In this document: one piece after another, positions 1 to 7,587 of the stretch
Layout of the letters: the number at the start of each line of letters is the position of its first letter
Numbering within the stretch: the stretch's first letter is position 1
Assembly: GCA_011049385.1 (NCBI GenBank)
Contig: DSBX01000226.1
Span: 1 to 15,269, forward strand
Length of the DNA: 15,269 nt
DNA from: Caldifarciminota bacterium
GTDB taxonomy: Bacteria > Hydrothermota > Tepidihabitantia > Tepidihabitantales > Tepidihabitantaceae
Reading direction: 5' to 3'
Program-made: the position numbers and the translations under genes
Notes under the pieces: generated by a model
Seen by the model: the letters and a program-made list of their open reading frames with translations, nothing else
Database searches by the model: none
What the model was told of the DNA's origin: nothing

Positions 1-1665
1 GCCGGAGACCATCGCCATCGCCCGGAGCAGGGCGGCGGAGATGTACTCGCGCCGGTCGGCCGGCTCGGGCGTGCCGGTCGGGTAGTAGCCGTCGCGCAGG
101 TACTGGCGCATCAGCGCGATGGTACCGTTCGCGGCCGGGGCCGCCATCGAGGTTCCGGACATCTGGGAATAGGTGTTGGTGCCGGTGTTGCGGGCAGACC
201 AGAGGTTGACACCAGGGGCGACAATGTTGGGTTTGGTGCGGCCGTCCTGGGTCGGGCCGCGCGAGGAGAAGCCGGCAATGGTGTTCGAAGCGGTGCCGCG
301 CCCGGTCGCGCCGATGGTCAGGACGTTCTTGGCAAGGCCCGGATTCCCGATCGTGCGGGGGCTACTGCCTGAGTTACCCGCAGAGATGATGTTGAGGAAG
401 TCCTTGTTGGCCCAGGCGTACGCATCGGTGGAGGCGTCCTGGATGAGGTATGTGCCCTGGCTGTTGCCCCAACCCCAGGAGCCGGAATGCTGGACAATCG
501 GTCGCAGGGAGTCGGGCAGGCCCCGGCCCAGGTAGACCGTGTCCCACAGCGCGGTAAGGTCGGTGCCGATGACGAGACCGCCGCCTGAGGCGGAGACGTC
601 GACGAAGTAGACCCGGGCATCCTTGGCCGCGCCGTCGTAGAAGCTGGTGCCGCCGGTCACCGAATCACAACCCGCGACGGTGCCGTTGACGTGACTGCCG
701 TGGTAGGGATTCTCACCCGGGTCCGCGCCCGCGTAGAGTTTGAACGCGACCACCTTGCGGTGCCCCGGCCAGATGCCGGGTGGGGTAATCGGCAGGTCCG
801 GGTCGCGGAACATATCGTGGCCGGTGTTGAGGCCGGAGTCGGTCGTGGACAGGATGAGCCCGCGGCCGCGGACTCCCTGGCGCCAGACATTGCGGGCTAG
901 CGTGGAAGTGTCCGGAGGCGCGCTGGAACGCCAACCGGTCTGGGTCACCCACTGGACGCTGTTGTTGCAGAACTCGGGCTCGGTCCACTCCTGGACCCAG
1001 ATGATGTCATCGAGCGCGGCCAGTTGGCCGAGCCGCTCGGCGTCGAGGAAGAAGCGCACGACCGTGCCGAACCCGCTGTGGGTGACCTGCTTGACGTCCC
1101 CGGCCAGTTCGGCGATGCGGCCGAGGACGGCCTCCTCGTCGCCGAACGGGGTGAGGAGCAGGTCGAGTTCGAGCCGGCCCCGGGCGTGGAGCAGGTGCTC
1201 CTGCAGTTTGTAGCCGGGGTGGAAAGGCCCGACCCAGCCGACGAACGGCAGGGCCGCCACCCGCTCGCGTTGCTCGGCGTCGAGCACCGCCATCGTCGCG
1301 TACGGCGCGAGGTAGCCGAAAGCCCGGATGCCTTCACGCTCCAGCCCGCGGCGCCGGTCGCGCTCGAGCGGGCCGGTGAACTGGATGAGCGACAGTTGCG
1401 GCCCGGGCGCGGCCGCGTCCGCCCTGAACCCGGCCGGCACATTGTCCGCGCCGGTACGGGTGTCAACCCGCAATCCGTTGGAGAAGGAAATGGAAACGGC
1501 CGGCTCGCTCTCGGGCTGGAACCGCAGGGCGCGGCCCATCGAGTAGCGTTCCGATGCACGCTCGTTCATCGGTGACGCGCCAAGCAACCCGACAGCAGTC
1601 AGCAGGCAAAGAGCAAGAAACAAGGTTCCCCGGTGCAGGGAACCCCTCGAGTTATGCTCGGACAT
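1..1665 (-). CDS. Secreted subtilisin-like S8 serine peptidase (C-terminus beyond window)
   Basis: Read from ATG at 1665 down to base 1, this frame is open for 555 codons and runs off the window, so the C-terminus is missing. Residues 1-30 form a signal peptide (polar start, hydrophobic core FLALCLLTAVGLLG). A long N-terminal region (about 30-235) follows, with two similar halves around the DAEQ (129) and DAER (208) motifs, like a duplicated propeptide. The S8 catalytic triad is complete: Asp276 in STTDSGLNTGHD, His322 in YHGSHVNGTVAG, Ser506 in SGTSMAAPAANG, with the oxyanion Asn431 in SAGNSG. Known for the family: an exported endopeptidase, freed by removal of its propeptide. The start is fixed by a perfect AGGAGG (1672-1677) six bases upstream and a promoter at 1713-1740. 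It is divergent from the polysaccharide operon. Substrate unknown. Confidence 0.95.
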   Translation of the reverse strand, partial: MSEHNSRGSLHRGTLFLALCLLTAVGLLGASPMNERASERYSMGRALRFQPESEPAVSISFSNGLRVDTRTGADNVPAGFRADAAAPGPQLSLIQFTGPLERDRRRGLEREGIRAFGYLAPYATMAVLDAEQRERVAALPFVGWVGPFHPGYKLQEHLLHARGRLELDLLLTPFGDEEAVLGRIAELAGDVKQVTHSGFGTVVRFFLDAERLGQLAALDDIIWVQEWTEPEFCNNSVQWVTQTGWRSSAPPDTSTLARNVWRQGVRGRGLILSTTDSGLNTGHDMFRDPDLPITPPGIWPGHRKVVAFKLYAGADPGENPYHGSHVNGTVAGCDSVTGGTSFYDGAAKDARVYFVDVSASGGGLVIGTDLTALWDTVYLGRGLPDSLRPIVQHSGSWGWGNSQGTYLIQDASTDAYAWANKDFLNIISAGNSGSSPRTIGNPGLAKNVLTIGATGRGTASNTIAGFSSRGPTQDGRTKPNIVAPGVNLWSARNTGTNTYSQMSGTSMAAPAANGTIALMRQYLRDGYYPTGTPEPADRREYISAALLRAMAMVSG

Positions 1666-1712
1666 TGTGCGCCTCCTGGGCTGGGGGACCATCCAGCTCC
1701 GCTATCGTAGCA

Positions 1713-1740
1713 ATGCTAACCAATCGGGCCGACCTGTCAA
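1713..1740 (-). promoter_or_regulatory. Sigma70-type promoter of the S8 peptidase gene
   Basis: On the minus strand a perfect TTGACA (1740-1735) is followed by a 16-nt spacer and TAGCAT (1718-1713, four of six matches to TATAAT). The start of transcription would fall near 1706, giving a leader of about 40 nt that contains the AGGAGG site. The -10 is imperfect, but position and spacing fit the gene. Confidence 0.6.
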
Positions 1741-2030
1741 CTGCCCGGGGAAGCCGTGCGCTTTGCGCTGGTGCGGGGTTGAACGAGCCCGGCGCCGGTC
1801 CCGGTCGAGCCGGCTTCATCGGCAACGTTGACCGTATCGGCCGCGGCCGGAAGGTTCAAACCACAGAGACAAGGCGCGGACGAGGCGAGAGTCAGCACGG
1901 ACGCGGAGCGGTAATTGAACCGCCAAGGGCGTCGGGGATTCTTAACGGTCAGGGCAAGGACCGGAGAAGGATTTCTCCACTCGCCCTTCGGGCTCGGTCG
2001 AAAAGAAGGGAGGGGACGGTCCGCAAGCGT
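1741..2030. other. Gene-free intergenic region with degenerate repeat-like text
   Basis: No reading frame here has recognisable protein content; the frames that cross it are arginine- and proline-rich shadows. Around 1858-1935 there is CCACAGAGACAAGG, followed by stretches built on GGACG/CGGAG and then GAACCGCCAAGG. This resembles the short CCACAGAG and CCGCCAAGG intergenic words seen in some environmental bacterial genomes. At 1975-2005 CTCGCCCTTCGGGCTCGG contains a small GCCC-TTC-GGGC hairpin. I see no gene, tRNA or known riboswitch. Confidence 0.4.
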
Positions 2031-2059
2031 CTGGCATTGGCGAGCGATTCCGGTATAAT
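2031..2059 (+). promoter_or_regulatory. Promoter of the polysaccharide operon (probably leaderless)
   Basis: A perfect TATAAT lies at 2054-2059 and the ATG of the first gene at 2066, so a start of transcription 7 nt after the box falls on or next to the A of the start codon. The -35 is weak: CTGGCA at 2031-2036 with a 17-nt spacer (four of six matches). No Shine-Dalgarno is visible before the ATG. This would be the only promoter needed for the five genes to 10899, whose junctions overlap or are at most about 20 bp. Confidence 0.6.
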
Positions 2060-2065
2060 GCCAAG

Positions 2066-3949
2066 ATGTCAGTTGCATCCGGGGCCGGGCGCGGCGCGTG
2101 TGGTCCGGTCTTTCCGTTTGCGGCGGCGGCGGTCTTGTTGCTCGCCGGTTGCGGGGTGAGCGGTGAGGCCGGCAGGCCGGAGGGTGCGCTGGTCTATCCG
2201 CGCGTGCTGTTTCTGACGACCGGGTCCGATGGCGCGGGGATGTTGCCCTCCGGGGCGAACATCTGCCTCGAGACATTCAACACCCTGGGCGCTTTCGCCG
2301 GGATTGCGGACAAGTCGGTCCTGCTCGACCGCGGCCGGCTCGATTCGACGCGCATCATAGTGGCGCCGACGGTCGCCGGCTACCACGACGCCGACCGGGT
2401 CTTCTCGCTCTCGTTCCTGGACAGCGCGAGTATGGTGAATCTCGCCGAGTGGGTGCGGGCGGGCGGAATCCTCGTTGCCGGGGAGAATATCGGCCGGAAC
2501 GCGCTCGACGGCGAGGACCGGGTGGCATCAGGCAACCTGCTTGAGGAGCGAGAATGGCCGCTCGCGCCGGTGTTCGGTTACGCGATGCGGGAAGCCAATG
2601 TGGCCGGCTTCCGGCTGATGAAAGAACCGGGCGCGGCGCTGCTCGAGGACTACCCGGACAGCCTGTCCCGGCCGTTTGAGGAAGCCTGGCTACTGGTGCC
2701 GGTGGATTCGACCCGGGGCGAGGGTTTCCAGGTTCTTGCCAACTGGACCGACGGCCGGACGGTCCTGCCCGGAGTAACGGCCAATGCTTTCGGCCGGGGC
2801 TGGGGCATCCTGGCGCCATATTTCATGTTGCTCCAGCCGACGATTGACGGGGGCGCAGGCGACATTCCGGCGATAGCCTCGTTCTATCGCCGGGTGTTCG
2901 CGCTGGCGCTGGGCGCTGGGCCGGAGGTCTGCATAAATCCGTGGCCGGGTGCGTACCGGAGCGCACTTGCGGTCAGCCTGAACGAAGGCGGAGATTTGCT
3001 CCCGGACGGCACCGGCCTGCAGAGGATGCTGGCCGACCTGTTCACCGGGTCGGGATTGCAGGAGGTGGATGTGTTCGTCACCGGCCGGGTGCCGGTCGCG
3101 ACGCTGGATTACCTGCGGGCAGAGCCGCGGGTGCGCCTGGCCAGCCTGAGCTTCAGCCACCCGCATTTTCGTGACCTGGACCACTGCCGCACGGTCTGGG
3201 AGCTGGCCCGGCTGGAGGATTTCCTGCGCGTGTCGGTGCGGGGCTTCCGCTTCCCGTACAGCGAACGCACCGCGGCCGGGGTGTTCCTGCTCGACCGGCG
3301 GGGCTACCGGTACGATTCTTCGATATTCATCGACCACGCGGCCGGTTTCGTGGGCGCGCTGTTTCCCTACAACCTGCCGGTCTGGGTACGGGGCCAGTAC
3401 TGCCTGGTTTCGGATGTGCTCGAACTTTCGCCTGCGCTCGACGACCGGGAATTCTACGGCCCGGCCGCGAGCGCGGCGGGATATGATGAGCCGGGGCAGG
3501 CGCGGGATGCCCGGCGAATGGCGGCCCGGCTGGAATCGGTCTGGCACGATCTGGTCCGGGACCGGCGCGGGATGTTGGTCCTGAGCCTGCATTCCGCTTT
3601 CAGCGGCCATTCCGAATTGACTTTGGCACCGGTAACCGGCTTTCTCGCCGAGGCGGCGGCCCAGGGTGATGCCTGGCTGACCAGCCTTGAGCGGATCGCG
3701 GACTGGTGGGACACCAGACAGCGTGTTGATATCCGGGTCAGTTCCAGCCCGGACCGGACCGTTCTGTTTTTCACTAATCGTAACCGGGAACCGGTGAACG
3801 GGCTGACCGTGCGCCTGGGAGAGCCGGGCCTGTGTGTGCGCGCGCGAGGGGTGAAACTGACCCGGGTCGAGCGGACCGAGGAGGACGGGGAATTCGTCTA
3901 CCTGAGTTTTGACCTCGCGACGACCGCGGAACTGGAGGTGTACCGATGA
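2066..3949 (+). CDS. Lipoprotein with amidotransferase-like and degenerate NodB/CE4 polysaccharide deacetylase-like domains
   Basis: 627 residues. The lipobox LLAGC near residue 30 predicts a lipid-anchored envelope protein. Residues about 45-290 look like a class I glutamine amidotransferase-type alpha/beta domain (VLFLTTGSDG, GGILVAGENIG), without a clear catalytic Cys. Residues about 300-550 follow the NodB plan: SLNEG at 304-308 where active enzymes have TFDDG, a SHPHF segment with H365/H367, RGFRFPYS at 392-399 (the RxPY motif), YRYDSS with D417, and LSLHS with H509. A C-terminal beta domain (about 555-627) closes it. The Asp pair is replaced by N306-E307 and the first zinc His is not evident, so activity is doubtful. 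PgaB and PelA are known envelope proteins combining such deacetylase domains with other parts; a role in modifying or binding the polymer made by the downstream synthase is inferred. Confidence 0.85.
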   Translation: MSVASGAGRGACGPVFPFAAAAVLLLAGCGVSGEAGRPEGALVYPRVLFLTTGSDGAGMLPSGANICLETFNTLGAFAGIADKSVLLDRGRLDSTRIIVAPTVAGYHDADRVFSLSFLDSASMVNLAEWVRAGGILVAGENIGRNALDGEDRVASGNLLEEREWPLAPVFGYAMREANVAGFRLMKEPGAALLEDYPDSLSRPFEEAWLLVPVDSTRGEGFQVLANWTDGRTVLPGVTANAFGRGWGILAPYFMLLQPTIDGGAGDIPAIASFYRRVFALALGAGPEVCINPWPGAYRSALAVSLNEGGDLLPDGTGLQRMLADLFTGSGLQEVDVFVTGRVPVATLDYLRAEPRVRLASLSFSHPHFRDLDHCRTVWELARLEDFLRVSVRGFRFPYSERTAAGVFLLDRRGYRYDSSIFIDHAAGFVGALFPYNLPVWVRGQYCLVSDVLELSPALDDREFYGPAASAAGYDEPGQARDARRMAARLESVWHDLVRDRRGMLVLSLHSAFSGHSELTLAPVTGFLAEAAAQGDAWLTSLERIADWWDTRQRVDIRVSSSPDRTVLFFTNRNREPVNGLTVRLGEPGLCVRARGVKLTRVERTEEDGEFVYLSFDLATTAELEVYR

Positions 3950-4605
3950 CAGGCCTTATCCGTGCGCGGCGGCCCTTCGCTGTGCTTGTCCTGCTGATTA
4001 TCGCCGGTTGCGCCGACCTGACCTACGACGCCACGCCGCCGACCGTTGTGGTCGTGTACCCGGTGGCGTGGACAACGTTTGGTCGGGACACGACCGACAT
4101 CCGGGCGGACGCCTATGACAACCACAAACTCGACCGGGTCGTATTCTATGTCAACGGTGAGAGCCTGGCCGAGGTCCGAACCGAGCCGTACCACACCCGG
4201 TGGTACCCGGATACGACCGGCGGACATTCGATTCATTGTGTGGCGTACGATGCGGCCGGCAACAAGACCCATACCGGTCCGACGTTTGTTACGGTCGTCG
4301 ACCCGGCCGAGCCGCCGGACCTTGAGCCGCCGGGCGTTGCCCTGGTCCGGCCCGCGGCCTGGTCCGTGGTCAGCGACACGGTCCGGGTGGAAGCGATCGC
4401 CTGGGACAACCGGGGGGTGGCAAAGCTGGCCTTTTTCCTCGATGGCGACACTCTGGCCCTGCTACCGGGCCCGCCCTGGGTTCATTTCTGGGACAGTCGG
4501 GAAGCCGATGACGGCTACCACACGCTTTACGCCGCGGCGGTGGACACCAACGGGAACCGGGGCTATTCCTTCGTCATCACGGTCGATGTCCGGAACGTCC
4601 CTTAG
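3946..4605 (+). CDS. Lipoprotein with two Ig-like repeats
   Basis: 219 residues. Start ATG overlaps the previous stop as ATGA, so translation is probably coupled. The signal peptide ends in the lipobox IIAGC with Cys22. The mature part is two tandem copies of a beta-sandwich of the bacterial Ig-like (Big) type. Copy 1 is about 31-117 and copy 2 about 128-218. Both start PP-x-V, have a YP/RP-x-AW turn, DNxxLDRVVFYVNG or DNRGVAKLAFFLDG, and end with a (V/A)YDAAGN or AVDTNGN element before the last strand. This is typical of short envelope adhesion or scaffold modules. No enzyme motif is present. Its place between the CE4-like lipoprotein and the synthase suggests a periplasmic adaptor or polymer-binding part; that is inference. 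Confidence 0.85.
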   Translation: MTGLIRARRPFAVLVLLIIAGCADLTYDATPPTVVVVYPVAWTTFGRDTTDIRADAYDNHKLDRVVFYVNGESLAEVRTEPYHTRWYPDTTGGHSIHCVAYDAAGNKTHTGPTFVTVVDPAEPPDLEPPGVALVRPAAWSVVSDTVRVEAIAWDNRGVAKLAFFLDGDTLALLPGPPWVHFWDSREADDGYHTLYAAAVDTNGNRGYSFVITVDVRNVP

Positions 4606-4626
4606 AGGCCGGCCAGACGGCGTTTG

Positions 4627-6087
4627 ATGTTGCTCTGGGTCGCGGTCGACCTGCTCGCGATCTATTTCGGGCTGGACGTGCTCATCAACCTGTTGTTCCT
4701 GGTCATCTTCCTCTGGGTATTTCGCCGCTCCCGGTCCGAGCCGGTGCCGACCGTCGTGCCGGGCGGCGACCCGGGTATCGCGGTCCTGGTCCCGGCCTTT
4801 GACGAGGCCGCGACCGTGGTTGAAAGCGTGCGCTCGTTGCTCGCGCTGGACTACCCGCGGTTCGAGGTAATCGTCATCAACGACGGCTCCCGGGACTCGA
4901 CGCTGGCGAAGCTCCGGCAGGCATTCGAACTCCGGACCGAGGCGACCGAATACTTTGACCTGCTCGGCACCGCGCCGGTGCGGGCGGTGTTCCGCTCCGC
5001 AAGCGACCGGCGTCTGCGGGTGGTGGATAAGCCCAATTCGGGCAAGGCCGATTCACTTAACGTGGGCCTGGCCCTGACCGCGATGCCGCTGGTGGTGACG
5101 ATTGATTCGGACTCTCTGCTCGCGTCGTCCGCCTTGAGCCGCCTGGCCGGGCTGTTCCGGGGCCGGAACGCCGCGGCCGCGGGCGGCCTGATTACCGCGG
5201 CCAACGGCGCACGTGTGAAAGACGGCCAGGTTACCGCCGCGCAGTTACCGCGCCGGGCGCTGCTGATGTTCCAGCTCATCGAGTACCTCGTTTCCTACAC
5301 CGTCGGCCGCATCGCGCTTTCCGCGGCCGGCTCGCTGATGGTGCTTTCCGGCGCTTTCACGATGTTCGACCGGGAACTCCTGCTCGCCTGCGGCGGTTTC
5401 CTGACCCGGCGGAACCGTCACCAGTACATCCGGCGCATCAGCCGGGGCCGGCCCGCCGGTACGGTGTGCGAAGATATGGAGGTCATCGTGCGCCTGCACC
5501 GGTACCTGAAGGAAAACCGGTTGCGCCGGCCGATAGTGTTCGACCCCTGGCCGGTGGCCTGGACCGAGGTCCCGGCCCGGCTCGGACAACTGGCCCGACA
5601 GCGCAATCGCTGGCAACGCGGGTTGCTCGAGTCGCTCTTCTTTCACCGGGCAATGTGGTTTGAGCCCGGGTATGGTGCCGCCGGCCTGCTCGGGATGGCC
5701 TACCAGGTCGTGTTCGTCGCGTTCGCGCCGGTGATGCAGCTTCTCGGGCTCGGGTTGCTGGTGTGGCTTGCGGCCGCGGGCGAAGTCAGCCCCTGGTGGC
5801 TGGCCGGCGTGCTGGTCGCCGCGGTGCTGGCCGGCGGCGTCATCACCGCCCTGGTCACGACCGCGGTCGAACGCCGGTTCGCGCGCAGTTCGGCGGTGAA
5901 TGTCGAGGCGATGCGCTACCGGTCGTTCGGCGACTGGTTGCGGCTGGTAGGCTACTCGATGGCCAGCGGACCGGTGTACGGACCGCTGCGGACCGCGTTC
6001 CAGCTCTGGGGCATCTGGGATTGGGCTCGGGGGCAGAAATCCTGGTACAAGTTCGAGCGCGGCGGGTTCGGCTCGGAGACGTCTTGA
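4627..6087 (+). CDS. Processive family-2 glycosyltransferase (PgaC/IcaA-like polysaccharide synthase)
   Basis: 486 residues from ATG 4627; an in-frame TTG directly before it (4624) is possible, and neither has a good ribosome site. Residues 2-33 are one or two membrane helices. The GT-A domain follows: VPAFDEA, INDGS with D86, NSGKADSLNVGL, the DxD motif DSDS (D160, D162), SGAFTMF, CEDME (E282, D283, the catalytic base region) and QRNRW (325-329), the QxxRW signature of processive synthases. Two more helices cover about 350-415. Family members polymerise an activated sugar on the cytoplasmic face while passing the chain through the membrane. There is no PilZ domain. Closest in motif order to poly-N-acetylglucosamine and related synthases; the sugar cannot be told from sequence. 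It overlaps the next gene by 4 nt. Confidence 0.92.
   Translation: MLLWVAVDLLAIYFGLDVLINLLFLVIFLWVFRRSRSEPVPTVVPGGDPGIAVLVPAFDEAATVVESVRSLLALDYPRFEVIVINDGSRDSTLAKLRQAFELRTEATEYFDLLGTAPVRAVFRSASDRRLRVVDKPNSGKADSLNVGLALTAMPLVVTIDSDSLLASSALSRLAGLFRGRNAAAAGGLITAANGARVKDGQVTAAQLPRRALLMFQLIEYLVSYTVGRIALSAAGSLMVLSGAFTMFDRELLLACGGFLTRRNRHQYIRRISRGRPAGTVCEDMEVIVRLHRYLKENRLRRPIVFDPWPVAWTEVPARLGQLARQRNRWQRGLLESLFFHRAMWFEPGYGAAGLLGMAYQVVFVAFAPVMQLLGLGLLVWLAAAGEVSPWWLAGVLVAAVLAGGVITALVTTAVERRFARSSAVNVEAMRYRSFGDWLRLVGYSMASGPVYGPLRTAFQLWGIWDWARGQKSWYKFERGGFGSETS
6075..6078 (+). promoter_or_regulatory. Ribosome binding site that decides the TTG start at 6084
   Basis: GGAG lies five bases before TTG 6084 and inside the end of the synthase gene. 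It supports the rare TTG start of the next gene, which overlaps the synthase stop as TTGA. Longer readings upstream in this frame are only a shadow of the synthase. Confidence 0.55.
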
Positions 6088-7586
6088 TACTGTTGTTCCT
6101 GCTCGTCATCCTGGAGCCGATATCGGTGAGCGAGGTCCACGAGTTGGTCGAAGCCGGGCGCGGAGCTGAGGCGCTGCCCCGGATCGAGGCGGCCGTGCGG
6201 GCCGCGCCCGACAACCGGCCCTTGCAGAAGGCGTTTGCGCTGGTCCTGCGCAATACCGGCGCGCTGGACTCGGCGATTGCGGTCTATGACCGACTGCTGG
6301 CCGCCGACAGCTCGGACGACGATACCCGGCTGGGCAAGGCGCTGGCACTCTCCTGGCAGGGCAGACAGGACGACGCGCTGGCACTCTACGAGGAAATCAA
6401 CCCGGCCGGCGAGCACTACCCGGAGGCGGTGCTGGGCAAGGGCCGGGTTGCGGGCTGGGCGGGACGCCACCGGGAAGCACTGCGTTACCTGGCCGAGGCC
6501 GAGTCGCTGTTGCCGGACAACCGCGAGGTGCCGGCACGCCGGGCTCAGGTACTGGGCTGGTCCGGCGACCACGCCGCCGCGGTCGCGCTGTTCCGCCGGC
6601 TGAGCGAACTGGCCCCGGCCAACGCCGATCACCGCTTCGGCCTCGGTCAGAACCTGGAGTGGTCGGGCCGGCCGCTGGCGGCCCGCGACCAGTACCGTCG
6701 TGCGCTGGAAATTGCTCCGGGGCGTGAGGATGTCACCGAGGCGTACCAACGGGTTTCCAGAGCCGTGGCGCCGCGGGTGGGTATCGAGTTCCGCACCGCG
6801 CGTGATGACGATGGCTGGGTGCGCGGCGCGAGCCGCGAGTATCGCTTCCGGTATGAACAGCGGCTGAGCGACCAACTGGTGCCGAGCGCGGCCCTGTCCT
6901 GGTCGGCCAACCGGCGCGGCACGCTGGACCGCGATTACCTGCTGGCGCAGGTCGGTCTCGCGTACCGACCGTGGAGCCGGCTGGGCCTCACCGTCCAGGC
7001 CCAGGGCGACGTGCTGGAGTTCGCGTTCAAGTCGGGTACGCTGGCCTGGGAGTTGGAGCAGGCCTGGCTGACCTGGACCGGCGACGCGGGCCGGACCTTG
7101 TTCGAACCGACCCAGAACATAGGTGCCTTCTCGGGCTCAACCGGGATCGTGGCGCGCCCGGTGTCCAGATTGCGTCTGGAAGCCCGCGCCGCGCGCCTGC
7201 AGGTCATAGATGACGGCAACGTCAAGAATGCGCTGTCCGCGGCCATCGGGTTCGACCTCCTGGCCCGGCCCCGGCTGGCGCTCACATACACCTTCAGCTT
7301 CGACGACTTCCGCGACGACTCGCCGCGCTATTACTCGCCGCACGGTCTCATCACGAATACCGTCGGCGCGAGCTTCCGGTGGCACGGCAGTCATACCGGG
7401 CTGGCGGTGAATGCGGCCGGAGGGCTCAATGCCGAACAGGAACTGTTGTTGCGGGCGGGCGGTGAGTTCAACAGGCTGCTTTGGGCCGGCATCCGACTCG
7501 CGCTCGACGTGAGTTATGAGCAGACCGCGGGTCGGGGCCGGTATACCTACGCCGGTTTGGGTATCGGGGTCAGCCGGTCGTTCTGA
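6084..7586 (+). CDS. TPR-repeat outer-membrane beta-barrel exporter (PgaA/YaiO-like)
   Basis: 500 residues from TTG 6084. A short hydrophobic leader (ILLFLLVILEPISVSE) serves as signal peptide. Residues about 15-225 are roughly six helical TPR-type repeats (for example ALDSAIAVYDRLLAAD, DDALALYEEINP, REALRYLAEAESLLPDN, HAAAVALFRRLSELAP, AARDQYRRALEIAP). Residues about 229-500 alternate polar and hydrophobic residues with many Tyr/Trp/Arg, and the chain ends GIGVSRSF, with the terminal Phe typical of BAM-inserted barrels. PgaA has this same order, with a TPR part in the periplasm and a barrel exporting the polymer; YaiO-like barrels are an alternative comparison. The position straight after the synthase supports an export role. 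The barrel is about 270 residues, so it may have fewer strands than the 16 of PgaA. One base separates its stop from the next ATG. Confidence 0.85.
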   Translation: MILLFLLVILEPISVSEVHELVEAGRGAEALPRIEAAVRAAPDNRPLQKAFALVLRNTGALDSAIAVYDRLLAADSSDDDTRLGKALALSWQGRQDDALALYEEINPAGEHYPEAVLGKGRVAGWAGRHREALRYLAEAESLLPDNREVPARRAQVLGWSGDHAAAVALFRRLSELAPANADHRFGLGQNLEWSGRPLAARDQYRRALEIAPGREDVTEAYQRVSRAVAPRVGIEFRTARDDDGWVRGASREYRFRYEQRLSDQLVPSAALSWSANRRGTLDRDYLLAQVGLAYRPWSRLGLTVQAQGDVLEFAFKSGTLAWELEQAWLTWTGDAGRTLFEPTQNIGAFSGSTGIVARPVSRLRLEARAARLQVIDDGNVKNALSAAIGFDLLARPRLALTYTFSFDDFRDDSPRYYSPHGLITNTVGASFRWHGSHTGLAVNAAGGLNAEQELLLRAGGEFNRLLWAGIRLALDVSYEQTAGRGRYTYAGLGIGVSRSF

Positions 7587-7587
7587 G

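Noticed and set aside
945..1559. 204-codon minus-strand frame over the peptidase region
   Set aside because: Ser/Arg/Pro-rich shadow; the frame one base away carries the complete S8 motifs.
1554..2159. 201-codon plus-strand frame between the peptidase and the operon
   Set aside because: Covers both promoters and overlaps the start of two real genes; no recognisable protein content.
5763..6083. Open extension upstream of the TPR-barrel gene, giving a 607-residue protein
   Set aside because: The extra 107 residues are Arg/Gly-rich and lie out of frame over the conserved C-terminus of the synthase; the hydrophobic leader and the GGAG site favour TTG 6084.
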